This document shows, one piece after another, positions 1-6,995 of a DNA stretch of 9,838 bases. Every line of letters begins with the position of its first letter. The first letter of the stretch is position 1. The stretch lies in the NCBI GenBank assembly GCA_023250795.1, contig JAHFAB010000042.1:1-9838 (forward strand), written 5' to 3'. This DNA comes from Bacteriovoracaceae bacterium. GTDB lineage: Bacteria > Bdellovibrionota > UBA1018. Below the pieces are notes generated by a model that saw only the letters and a program-made list of their open reading frames with translations, was not told where the DNA came from and made no database searches. A program made the translations under genes and the position numbers.

Positions 1-877
1 GTTTTTCTAAAGCACCAACATAATAACTTTTATCCCCAGCCACTTTTTCAAAATAGATAATAGCCTCTTCGGCTCGGCCGGTTTCAGTCATAAAGAGGGC
101 CATATCTCTGAGCGCCTCTTCTCGAAGACTGAGAAACTTATCACCTCCACTTTGTGAGCGCTCAATCGCTTGTTTCATTGTTTCAACTGCACGATCGTAT
201 TGTTTAGTTTTATAATAACTCCAAGCCAATTTATGTAAAATTCTTGGGTAGTGATCCCCTAGCTCCGATCTTCTTTGTGAAGCTAATTCATAATAGTTTA
301 CTGATTTCAGATATTCGTTATTAACAAAAGCGTTATCCCCTAACTGGCGATACACATCTGAAATAAACGGACTGTTAGGGAATTGCCTCGCAAAATACTG
401 AAAATATTTAGCACTCTCTTTTTTCATTTCTAATTCGTGATAATTGAGCCCTAAAAAATAATAAACCTCATCGAGTTTCGAATAAGGGATTTTCAATTTC
501 AAAATATCTAGACAGGCCTGAATTCCTTTAGAAAGATAAGGCTTCGAGTGAGAACGATCAATATAGGACTCTGAAGACCCAGACTGAAGTCTTTTTTCAT
601 GGACTTTCCCTTCGAGTAAAAAAGTGGCACGGTATGCTTCCAAATAAAGTTCTGCGACACGAATATAGAGGTCCGCTCTTCGATTGGTAGGTTGCCTTCT
701 TCCCAAAGTAATCCTAAGTTGAGTAAGTTCCTGTTCTCTCAAGTTTCGGATTTTCGCTTCGTCACCTGTTTCTACAGTACCCATTTCAGAATGAGTATAA
801 GGAGAAGCAGCTTGGATCGATAACGATAAAAAAACAAGCGCGCTCAGAGTGATAAACAGTTTTTTAACTTTTCCCAC
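1..877 (-). CDS. Exported TPR protein, C-terminus beyond left edge
   Basis: Partial gene; the first 292 codons are present and no stop is reached before the window ends. I chose the GTG at 877 because TTGGAG lies 7 nt upstream (885-890) and because it places a clear Sec signal peptide at the N-terminus: basic GKVKK, then a hydrophobic stretch LFITLSALVFLSLSI, with likely cleavage around residues 22-25. The mature part begins with a helical region containing RADLYIRVAELYLEAYR (about 67-83). At least four TPR-like helix pairs follow, at about 136-170, 173-206, 210-243 and 252-285, with typical TPR spacing (for example LAWSYYKTKQYDRAVETMKQA). TPRs are protein-binding scaffolds, so a periplasmic or outer-membrane-associated adaptor role is inferred. 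The start lies 14 bp inside the upstream TPR gene, which implies translational coupling. The style resembles AglT/GltE-type TPR proteins of gliding deltaproteobacteria, but this is not proven. Confidence 0.85.
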   Translation of the reverse strand, partial: MGKVKKLFITLSALVFLSLSIQAASPYTHSEMGTVETGDEAKIRNLREQELTQLRITLGRRQPTNRRADLYIRVAELYLEAYRATFLLEGKVHEKRLQSGSSESYIDRSHSKPYLSKGIQACLDILKLKIPYSKLDEVYYFLGLNYHELEMKKESAKYFQYFARQFPNSPFISDVYRQLGDNAFVNNEYLKSVNYYELASQRRSELGDHYPRILHKLAWSYYKTKQYDRAVETMKQAIERSQSGGDKFLSLREEALRDMALFMTETGRAEEAIIYFEKVAGDKSYYVGALEK

Positions 878-2384
878 ACTCAGACTCCAATCCGAAAATA
901 TAATCTCCTAGTTCATCATTCCAAAATTCACCATTAAAAGACCAATAGTACTGATCATCACGTCGTGTGGGAATATGGTTTCCCCTACTTCGTTCAGCAG
1001 CCGAAGGTTCTTTATAAACGAGGCGATGTTTGGCACGACTGAGCATTTCAAGTTTAATAAAGGCCATTTTTTCAAAATCAGAAATCAATGTAGAGTGATA
1101 ATCTATCAAACTGTTTTTTACAAACGCACCCCCCAATATTTGCACAGACTTTTGTCTCCAAGAAAGAACTAAGTTTAAAAACCCTGGCAATCCCTGTCCG
1201 GAATTGTGAGAAACACCTGGCTGAGTCAAATCAAACTGATGAATTGCCTGTAGCTCTTGTTTGATAGATGACTCAGTAGCCATTTGATTCTGAAAATAAG
1301 GAGCTCTAACAAAACGGTTCACTATTTTATGGAACTCCTTTTGAGTGTGCAGCGAACTTTTGAGTACTGTTTTCCCAAGGCTGTAGAAAACTTGGAGGTC
1401 AGAAGGGTTTTTTTCAACGTATCTCTTTACCTCTTCTCCAAGGCCTGCGTATTTAGCATTAAACGCATTGACCACTTCATTGGCGTCCGAATACAAACAA
1501 AGAACCAAATAAGCTTGAGCCCGTAGAACTTCGATCTCAGAGTTAAAAACGAAAGAAAGCAGTGGACTTTTATAAGAAACTAAACGACCCAAAGTTCGGT
1601 TGTACTCGTCTTTGGCAAAGGAGGTCCAGGCTTGCTCAAAGAGAGTGTCCGTCCAAACAAAACTGGATTTTTTTACGTCTTCATATTTCTGATCTGCTTC
1701 ATTGAAGCGATCCATCTGGTAAAGCGTACGTGCCTCCCCAGCAATGCATCGAGAACGCAGATCCTCTTCGGGAGCTTTGTCGGAGCAAGATCTAAAATCA
1801 GTGAGTGCATCTTCATTTTTTCCTAAAATCGCATATGCAGTGCCTCTGATCTGAAGAGCAAAAACCCAGAGGGGACTGTGAGTGGACATTCCGTTTACAT
1901 ACCCAATGGCCTTTTCCGCTTTTCCATGGAGAAGCGCTTCTTTTCCAAGTGCGTAGAGATAGGCACTTCGATTCGAGGCATCGTAATCCTCATAGGTTGT
2001 GTGTCGAATCAGATAGTTTCTAAAAAGATCAGCACCGACGCGCACCAAGAGATCCTGTGTATGAAGCAATACACGTTGCTTCGTCCCTCGATCGGCCGTC
2101 TGAAGTGTACGAATAAAAAAGTAAGAAGCAGAATGGTAAAGACCTGCATGAATGAGACTGATTGTGATCCAAGAATAGGCTACGGGTTGGAGCGAATGGT
2201 TTTCTTCACTCGCTGCAAACGCATAACGAGCGGCTTTGAAATACTGACCTGACTCATAAAAACTCTGCGCATCTGTGAGCAAAGATCCGTAGCTTGAATG
2301 GGATAAAACAAGCAACATGAGGACAAAATAATATTTTATAGCCTGTAGCCTAAACCGAGGCCAAAGCTGTAATTTGAAAACCAC
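864..2384 (-). CDS. Exported TPR protein (506 aa)
   Basis: This TPR-containing envelope protein starts with GTG at 2384. The start is supported by AGGAG 7 nt upstream (2392-2396), and it lies 49 bp inside the preceding beta-barrel gene. The N-terminus has a long basic n-region (K4, R10, R12, K17), a hydrophobic core YYFVLMLLVLS (about 18-28) and a plausible cleavage site near SSYG-S (33/34), so it is probably exported. TPR-like helix pairs occur at about 36-65, 142-170, 173-205, 212-240, 247-272 and 283-311. The segment DTLFEQAWTSFAKDEYNRTLG followed by a YKSPLL turn and a further TPR is a pattern I associate with large TPR proteins of Myxococcota and Bdellovibrionota. The region after about residue 330 is helical without recognisable repeats. 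The position between an outer-membrane barrel and another TPR protein suggests a GltC-like periplasmic partner. The TPR call is firm; the pathway is inference. Confidence 0.88.
   Translation of the reverse strand: MVFKLQLWPRFRLQAIKYYFVLMLLVLSHSSYGSLLTDAQSFYESGQYFKAARYAFAASEENHSLQPVAYSWITISLIHAGLYHSASYFFIRTLQTADRGTKQRVLLHTQDLLVRVGADLFRNYLIRHTTYEDYDASNRSAYLYALGKEALLHGKAEKAIGYVNGMSTHSPLWVFALQIRGTAYAILGKNEDALTDFRSCSDKAPEEDLRSRCIAGEARTLYQMDRFNEADQKYEDVKKSSFVWTDTLFEQAWTSFAKDEYNRTLGRLVSYKSPLLSFVFNSEIEVLRAQAYLVLCLYSDANEVVNAFNAKYAGLGEEVKRYVEKNPSDLQVFYSLGKTVLKSSLHTQKEFHKIVNRFVRAPYFQNQMATESSIKQELQAIHQFDLTQPGVSHNSGQGLPGFLNLVLSWRQKSVQILGGAFVKNSLIDYHSTLISDFEKMAFIKLEMLSRAKHRLVYKEPSAAERSRGNHIPTRRDDQYYWSFNGEFWNDELGDYIFGLESECGKS
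885..890 (-). promoter_or_regulatory. Shine-Dalgarno that fixes the GTG start at 877
   Basis: On the minus strand TTGGAG lies 7 nt before GTG 877, inside the last codons of the upstream TPR gene. It has the same geometry as the site before GTG 2384 and supports coupled expression of the block. Confidence 0.65.
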
Positions 2385-3094
2385 GTCGTGTCTCCTGACT
2401 TTCCAAAACTTTGAGCCCTATAAAATGCACCTGAGAAATCCAACCGAACAATTACATTCTGAGTAAGATAGTACTCATGACCGGTTCCTAGAAAAAGGCA
2501 GAAGAAATCTTGGGTTTCAAACGCTGGATTGCTGGTCGCAACCGTTCTTGTATCTAAGGCTGTATGAATTCCTCCAAGACCGCCGGAGAAATACCAATCA
2601 AAGTAGAGGATCTGGTTAAAAACATTAATTTTGGAGTACCAAGGCACATAATGCATGAGTAGCCCATACTGAGCTCGAATTTCTCTAACTACTGGCAATA
2701 ACGCATTTGAACCGATTGCGAATTTTAGCGCGTCAAACGTGTTGTTTTCTTTATTAATAAAGCCTGAATAAAAAGCCTCAATCCCAAAAAGTTCAGACAT
2801 ATAAAACGCAAAAGACCCGGTGATATCGTAGGAAGTGCGGTAAGCATTCGAAATCGCAGGACCACCCATGACACTCACTAATGGCCGGTTGGCTTTGAGG
2901 TATTTGCGATTTTGCAGGACATAGATTTTTTTGTCTGGATCCAGCCAGCTGAAGTTGAACTCGTTATCTTTATCTTCTGCTGCGTTCGCCCAGGACACCG
3001 CCAAAACGGCGAGCCAAAGTATGGCCAGTCCAACTAGCCCAATCCGTATCGCCCAACTCCTAGCTCTTTCACGCCAAAATCCATGGCTTTTCAT
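2336..3094 (-). CDS. Outer-membrane beta-barrel domain protein
   Basis: The mature protein has alternating aromatic/polar strands, repeated Gly-rich turns and a C-terminal FGLGLGYRL ending in an aliphatic residue, as expected for a small (8-10 strand) outer-membrane barrel. The entry motif IYVLQNRKYLKANRP (about residues 57-71 from the ATG) and IRAQYGLLMHYVPWYSKIN match what I know of the myxobacterial/Bdellovibrio outer-membrane beta-barrel family (OMP_myx_plus type). I chose the ATG at 3094. It gives a basic n-region (RERAR), a hydrophobic core IGLVGLAILWLAVLAVSW and cleavage at ANA-A around residue 38. An in-frame TTG at 3124 would add ten residues; neither start has a strong Shine-Dalgarno site. 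The last 49 bp overlap the following TPR gene. It is probably the outer-membrane component of a complex with the two TPR proteins. The barrel call is fairly secure; a GltA/GltB-like role is speculative. Confidence 0.85.
   Translation of the reverse strand: MKSHGFWRERARSWAIRIGLVGLAILWLAVLAVSWANAAEDKDNEFNFSWLDPDKKIYVLQNRKYLKANRPLVSVMGGPAISNAYRTSYDITGSFAFYMSELFGIEAFYSGFINKENNTFDALKFAIGSNALLPVVREIRAQYGLLMHYVPWYSKINVFNQILYFDWYFSGGLGGIHTALDTRTVATSNPAFETQDFFCLFLGTGHEYYLTQNVIVRLDFSGAFYRAQSFGKSGDTTWFSNYSFGLGLGYRL
2392..2396 (-). promoter_or_regulatory. Shine-Dalgarno that fixes the GTG start at 2384
   Basis: On the minus strand AGGAG sits 7 nt before GTG 2384, inside the coding sequence of the barrel gene. 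It is the main reason for accepting a non-ATG start and a 49-bp gene overlap, and it implies that translation of the TPR gene is coupled to that of the barrel gene. Confidence 0.7.
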
Positions 3095-3203
3095 GATCTT
3101 ATTCAGTTTAACAGGGAGTTTCAATTTCGAGCAAGAGATTATTTGCGAGGGTGATGTTAAATTTTAAAGCGACAGAATTTTGACTGCGCATGAAAACTCT
3201 GGG

Positions 3204-6200
3204 CTATTTTGGGGTATCTTCCAATTTTATAAGGAGCTTTTCTAGAGCTTCTCTCTTATAAATCTCTTGGGGTTCAACTCCACTTTCACCCTTGAGCTCC
3301 TCCGCAATCAAATAAAGTCCTTGATAGATCCTTTGAGCCGCAAAATTGTTCCCACTCTTGGAAGAACCTCCAGATTTTTTTTTGAGGCCAAGATTTTCAA
3401 GTTTTTCTGATACAGAACGACACTTCTCCTCATCAGTAATCAGTTTTTTTGCTAGGCGTTTTAGAGTATTTTCAGCACCGTTGCCTTGACTAAACCCAAC
3501 GCCTAGTTCTAGTGCAATCTCAGCAAGCGCGTTCAGACTTCCCCTTTTTTTTTCACGGAAAATCCCAAGACTTTCTTCATCTAACTCTGGAAGCTCAGCA
3601 TTGGAGACTGCAAGAGTAAGCGTTACCTTACATTTTTCAATAAACCGTAGAAAAACTTCTCTCTTATAAATCTCTTGTGGTTCAACTCCACTTACAACAT
3701 TGAGCTCCTTCGCAATTATATAAAGTCCTTGATAGATCCGTTGCGCTGGTTGAATGGTGCCCTGGTTGGCACTTCTTCCATCATCTTTCTTGAAGCCAAC
3801 CGTTGCAAGTTTTTCTGATACAGAACGACGCTTCTCCACATCAGTAATCAGTTTGTTTGCTAGACGATTTAGAGTATTTTCAGCACCGTTGTCTTTAGTA
3901 AGCCCAAAGCGCTGTATTTGTGCAATCTGAACAAGCGCTTCAAAGCTCCCTCTTCCTTCGTCACGGAAAACGGCAAGACTTGCTTCATCTAACCTTGGAA
4001 GATCAAGAGAGCCCATAAGTCTTTGAAAAACTTCTCTCTTATAAATCTCTTTGGGTTCAATTCCACTTTCGTCCTTGAGCCCTTCCGCAATCACATAAAG
4101 TCCTTGATAGATCCTTTGGGCTGCTGGACCTTGTCCACTCTTGGCACTTCCTCCATCATTTTTATTGAGGCCAAGCTTTGCAAATTTTTCTAATACAAGA
4201 CTACGCTTCTCTCCATCAACAATCAGTTCTTCTGCTAGGCGTTTTAGAATATTTTCAGCCCCGCTTTCTTTAGAAAATGCCATGCCTAGTCTTTGCGCAA
4301 TCTCGGCAAGCGCCCCCAGACTCCCAGTTACATCATCGCGAAAAACTCCAAGATCTCTGTTAGCTAACTTCGGTAGTTCAAGTGGGCCAATAAATTTTTG
4401 AAAAACTTCTCTCTTATAAATCTCTTTGGGTTCAATTCCACTTTCGTCCTTGAGCTCCTTCGCAATTGTATAAAGTCCTTGATAGATCCTTTGGGCTGCT
4501 AGACCTTGTCCATTATTGGCCTCTGATCCATCCCTTTTCTTGAGGCCAAGCTTTGTAAGTTTTTCTATTACAAGACTACGTTTATCCCCATCAACAATTA
4601 GTTCTTCTGCTAGGCGTTTTAGAGTATTTTCAGCCCCGTTTTCTGTGGTAAACCCAACGCCTAGTCTTTGCGCAATCTCGGCAAGCGTCCACAGACTCCC
4701 ATTTTCTTCATCAAGGAAAATCCCTAGATTAAACTCTGGAAATTTTTGTTCAAATCCTATTCGCTCAGAAAAAATTCTAAAAAATGATTCTCTAAAATTT
4801 TCTCGAAGGACAGTCTCTCGATCTACCAATAAAACAGGAGACGAGGGAGGACGTTTCTCACCACCTCCCAAATTTGTGTTTATTGTTAAGTTCAACAATT
4901 CCTCCGCAAAAACACAAGAAAAACCAGAGTAATCTATCACACGTAGATCAGTCTTATTTGCCGAAACACGACTGCCACGACCCAGATTTTGTATAAACGA
5001 CCTAAACCCTCCTTGTGTTTCTCCAAAGTTTTTCAAAAAAACGACAAGGTTTAACCCAGGGATGTCCACACCTTCGTTTAACATATCCACTACAATGAGA
5101 TATTTGTGTCTGTGAGAACCGTCTTGAGGAGCATTTTCTTCATCTTTGATCCAACTTAATATTTCAACTCGATCTCGAGATTCGCCATGCAAGCATCTGA
5201 CATCTGCAGACTCTCCTAATTCTAGCCTTAAAATTCTAGTATATTGCTCAGCATGCTCAATAGAAGGGACAAACAAAACACCTCGGTCTGGAAATGATCT
5301 TCGATTTGCTTCAATACGAGCTACAACATCTTGCAACAGCGGTACGTGTACAGTTATTTGTCTTCCAGCATCTGTTGTTTTGTAATCATCTAAAAGAGTT
5401 TCTATTGGGATCTCTCCAATGTGTTGCACAATGGTCACTCCATGCATTGGGGCATTGTAACCGTATTCCATCGAACGAAAGTATTGAGTGAGACAAAGGT
5501 CTTCAAGTCTATTCCCCGCTCTCAGATCCTGATTTTCCGCATCTGTCAAAAGAGCGCCATATACGTTTCCATGTAAGATATCAGTCACTAGGCTCTGATC
5601 TTCGTGCCAAAGAGTAGCGGATAGAAAAAGAGCATGGTGTTGATCACTCATGAATGTGTCAAGATCTGAGAAAATTTCTGCAAATTGTCCAGAAGTTTTA
5701 CCCACATGGTGGGCTTCATCAAAAACTAAAATCCAAGGCTGATCAGGATCACTTCTCAAAAATTCATGAATATCTTTTAATCTTTCAGGGTTGGCATAAG
5801 AACTCCGAGTAATGGCAATGATCTTTGCAGAGCGATCCAGTGCGGCTTGAGAATTTTTCCCACAAATTTTCTGAGTTTCTTCCTCTAGAATATCTAATTC
5901 TCTTTGATAGGTTGCTAAGGCTTGATCTATAATAAACTGGTTTTCTACTACAAAAAGTATTTTAGGAGCTCTTTTCCAAGTTCCGTTAGCCATTTGAATT
6001 CTGGTTCTTGCTGCAATATAGTGTGCCGAAGTCACGGTCTTGCCCAGTCCTGTGGTCATCACCAGTCCAACTTTTCGAGAATTCATCCCAAGCAGGGCTC
6101 TTACGGCAGCTTCTTGTGGCTCATTGAGGACTGCCTTTATTTTGTCACGGCTCAAATTAGGTCGAAACAAGGGATCTGCTCTTAATGAAGAGCGAACTAA

Positions 6201-6620
6201 ACCTTTAGCTCTGATTGGATGATCTAAAATAGAAGCGGGTACTTCCAAATGTGCACTCAGTTTTTGAGTACCGATATCGAATTGAACCTCGGGATGCCCT
6301 TGTGGGACTACGGAGTGATCTCCTCCATTCCCTCTGAGAGAAAAATGATACTGGCCATTGGGAGTGATCAATTCTATGGTCCCAGACTCAAGGATTTTCA
6401 GCTGAACTTGATCGGTTTTCCCCGCCTCTTTTATGACAGGCTTAATTGCCTCTTCCAAAAATCGCTCAGGGTCGGAGGCAGATTCTTTCTGTAAACTCGG
6501 AGCTGGCTGAAATAGAGGATCGCATGGACCTGGTACAGGCGCAGGTGCGCCCCAGATTGGAGCGACATAGAAAGAAAAAATAACACTAAAAAAACTGAAA
6601 AACCTCATGCAACAGAACAA
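3204..6620 (-). CDS. SF2 DEAH helicase, signal peptide, tandem repeat tail
   Basis: This 1138-residue protein has a full superfamily 2 ATPase/helicase core of ResIII/Helicase_C type. A Q-tip-like NEPQEAAVRAL lies at 166-176, Walker A TTGLGKT at 189-195, motif II DEAH at 301-304 and SAT at 334-336. A motif IV-like RGVLFVPS lies at 446-453, motif V VVDMLNEGVDIPG at 510-522 and motif VI QNLGRGSR at 544-551. No key residue is missing, so ATPase and nucleic-acid translocase activity is expected. Residues 1-29 (basic R6, hydrophobic FFSFFSVIFSFYVA, then PIWGA-PAP) look like a Sec signal peptide, which is odd for a helicase. The TTG start at 6620 is favoured because AGGAG lies 6 nt upstream; an ATG at codon 5 would be 18 nt away and keeps the signal. 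Residues 628-1138 are four tandem repeats of unknown fold. No methyltransferase or nuclease partner is adjacent. The helicase call is secure; substrate and location are unknown. Confidence 0.93.
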   Translation of the reverse strand: MFCCMRFFSFFSVIFSFYVAPIWGAPAPVPGPCDPLFQPAPSLQKESASDPERFLEEAIKPVIKEAGKTDQVQLKILESGTIELITPNGQYHFSLRGNGGDHSVVPQGHPEVQFDIGTQKLSAHLEVPASILDHPIRAKGLVRSSLRADPLFRPNLSRDKIKAVLNEPQEAAVRALLGMNSRKVGLVMTTGLGKTVTSAHYIAARTRIQMANGTWKRAPKILFVVENQFIIDQALATYQRELDILEEETQKICGKNSQAALDRSAKIIAITRSSYANPERLKDIHEFLRSDPDQPWILVFDEAHHVGKTSGQFAEIFSDLDTFMSDQHHALFLSATLWHEDQSLVTDILHGNVYGALLTDAENQDLRAGNRLEDLCLTQYFRSMEYGYNAPMHGVTIVQHIGEIPIETLLDDYKTTDAGRQITVHVPLLQDVVARIEANRRSFPDRGVLFVPSIEHAEQYTRILRLELGESADVRCLHGESRDRVEILSWIKDEENAPQDGSHRHKYLIVVDMLNEGVDIPGLNLVVFLKNFGETQGGFRSFIQNLGRGSRVSANKTDLRVIDYSGFSCVFAEELLNLTINTNLGGGEKRPPSSPVLLVDRETVLRENFRESFFRIFSERIGFEQKFPEFNLGIFLDEENGSLWTLAEIAQRLGVGFTTENGAENTLKRLAEELIVDGDKRSLVIEKLTKLGLKKRDGSEANNGQGLAAQRIYQGLYTIAKELKDESGIEPKEIYKREVFQKFIGPLELPKLANRDLGVFRDDVTGSLGALAEIAQRLGMAFSKESGAENILKRLAEELIVDGEKRSLVLEKFAKLGLNKNDGGSAKSGQGPAAQRIYQGLYVIAEGLKDESGIEPKEIYKREVFQRLMGSLDLPRLDEASLAVFRDEGRGSFEALVQIAQIQRFGLTKDNGAENTLNRLANKLITDVEKRRSVSEKLATVGFKKDDGRSANQGTIQPAQRIYQGLYIIAKELNVVSGVEPQEIYKREVFLRFIEKCKVTLTLAVSNAELPELDEESLGIFREKKRGSLNALAEIALELGVGFSQGNGAENTLKRLAKKLITDEEKCRSVSEKLENLGLKKKSGGSSKSGNNFAAQRIYQGLYLIAEELKGESGVEPQEIYKREALEKLLIKLEDTPK
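3207..3590 (-). repeat. Helicase tail repeat unit 4
   Basis: This unit encodes residues 1011-1138 and ends the protein shortly after the EIYKRE block. It contains two runs of nine A's on the coding strand (3375-3383 and 3545-3553), both within lysine codons, which makes it a possible polymerase slippage site. Confidence 0.88.
3591..3998 (-). repeat. Helicase tail repeat unit 3
   Basis: This unit encodes residues 875-1010 (136 aa). It is longer than the others by 11 residues because of an insertion at its end (around KCKVTLTLAVSNAE). Codon choices around GVEPQEIYKRE and SEKLA match unit 4 rather than units 1-2, so units 3 and 4 form a second related pair. Confidence 0.88.
3999..4373 (-). repeat. 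Helicase tail repeat unit 2
   Basis: This unit encodes residues 750-874 (125 aa). It shares the three conserved blocks and is closest to unit 1 at the DNA level; for example both have the same GIEPKEIYKREVFQ coding stretch with identical codons. The near-identity indicates a recent in-frame duplication. Confidence 0.9.
4374..4739 (-). repeat. Helicase tail repeat unit 1
   Basis: This unit encodes residues 628-749, with the conserved blocks GAENTLKRLAEELI, AAQRIYQGLY-IAKEL and EPKEIYKREVF. It lacks three residues near its start compared with the other units. A 59-bp stretch (4397-4455) is identical to unit 2 (4022-4080) at a spacing of exactly 375 bp. Confidence 0.9.
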
Positions 6621-6626
6621 ATGAAA

Positions 6627-6631
6627 CTCCT
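6627..6631 (-). promoter_or_regulatory. Shine-Dalgarno that fixes the TTG start at 6620
   Basis: On the minus strand AGGAG lies 6 nt before TTG 6620 and 18 nt before the next in-frame ATG (6608). The spacing favours the rare TTG start for the helicase. Both choices leave the hydrophobic signal-like N-terminus in place. Confidence 0.65.
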
Positions 6632-6709
6632 AATTAAACATAAAACACCCTAGACTTAGTGCGTCTAATTCAGGTTTTATAACACAAGTGGGACAAATTT
6701 AGTATGGTA

Positions 6710-6715
6710 ATTATA
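6710..6715 (-). promoter_or_regulatory. Candidate -10 box for the helicase gene
   Basis: A perfect TATAAT reads leftwards about 90 bp before the helicase start. The hexamer 17 nt further upstream (TAGTTT) is a poor -35 match, so this is a weak call. It overlaps the end of the doubtful small reading frame at 6711-6959. Confidence 0.3.
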
Positions 6716-6959
6716 CCTCAACTTGTTTAGTAAAACTATTTGATTTTATTAGACTTATTCTGTGACTTGGCACTATCTCGACTGGCTGCACCCTGAACAA
6801 CTCTTTACACACTTGTTTTTTCACGTCGACTTTCACTTCCGCTGAGGAAGTAAAACTGAGCCTGGCAAAAGCTTTGCTCACCCCATTTAACGCGCCACCC
6901 ACTTCTTCAGGCGAAGTGCTTTGTGTGCTCGCCTCAGCTTTTACTTCTAAAAATCCCAC
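6711..6959 (-). CDS. Doubtful small ORF (82 aa), no known family
   Basis: This GTG-initiated frame is the only sizeable minus-strand frame in the 375-bp gap (6621-6995) between the DUF4143 ATPase and the helicase. The product is polar and lysine/valine-rich, with VKVDVKKQVCKELFRVQPVEIV in the middle. It has no signal peptide, membrane segment or motif that I recognise. A stop codon lies two codons upstream of the GTG, and there is no convincing Shine-Dalgarno site (only AGG at a long distance). It may be a real small protein, a decayed remnant, or simply open leader sequence. Nothing else in the gap looks like a gene, and I see no terminator hairpin there. Confidence 0.25.
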   Translation of the reverse strand: MGFLEVKAEASTQSTSPEEVGGALNGVSKAFARLSFTSSAEVKVDVKKQVCKELFRVQPVEIVPSHRISLIKSNSFTKQVEV

Positions 6960-6995
6960 AAACTAGCCTCGCACACACACCACGAAAACAAGCAA

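Noticed and set aside
975..2252. Plus-strand open frames across the TPR gene
   Set aside because: They lie antisense to a well-supported TPR protein, have no ribosome sites and show no protein features; they are shadows.
3096..3124. TTGAAA-17 bp-TAAGAT as a promoter of the barrel gene
   Set aside because: The match is fair, but transcription would begin inside the coding region just after ATG 3094, and there is no suitable later start codon before the end of the signal peptide.
3207..4739. Regular repeats as a possible CRISPR array
   Set aside because: The period is about 375 bp, similarity runs through the whole unit and the reading frame is maintained; these are protein repeats.
4141..4932. 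Two similar plus-strand frames rich in Ser/Pro/Arg
   Set aside because: They resemble each other only because they are antisense to the tandem repeats of the helicase gene.
3204..6620. Restriction-enzyme R subunit
   Set aside because: The core is ResIII-like, but no methyltransferase or specificity gene is nearby, no nuclease motif was seen and the N-terminus looks like a signal peptide.
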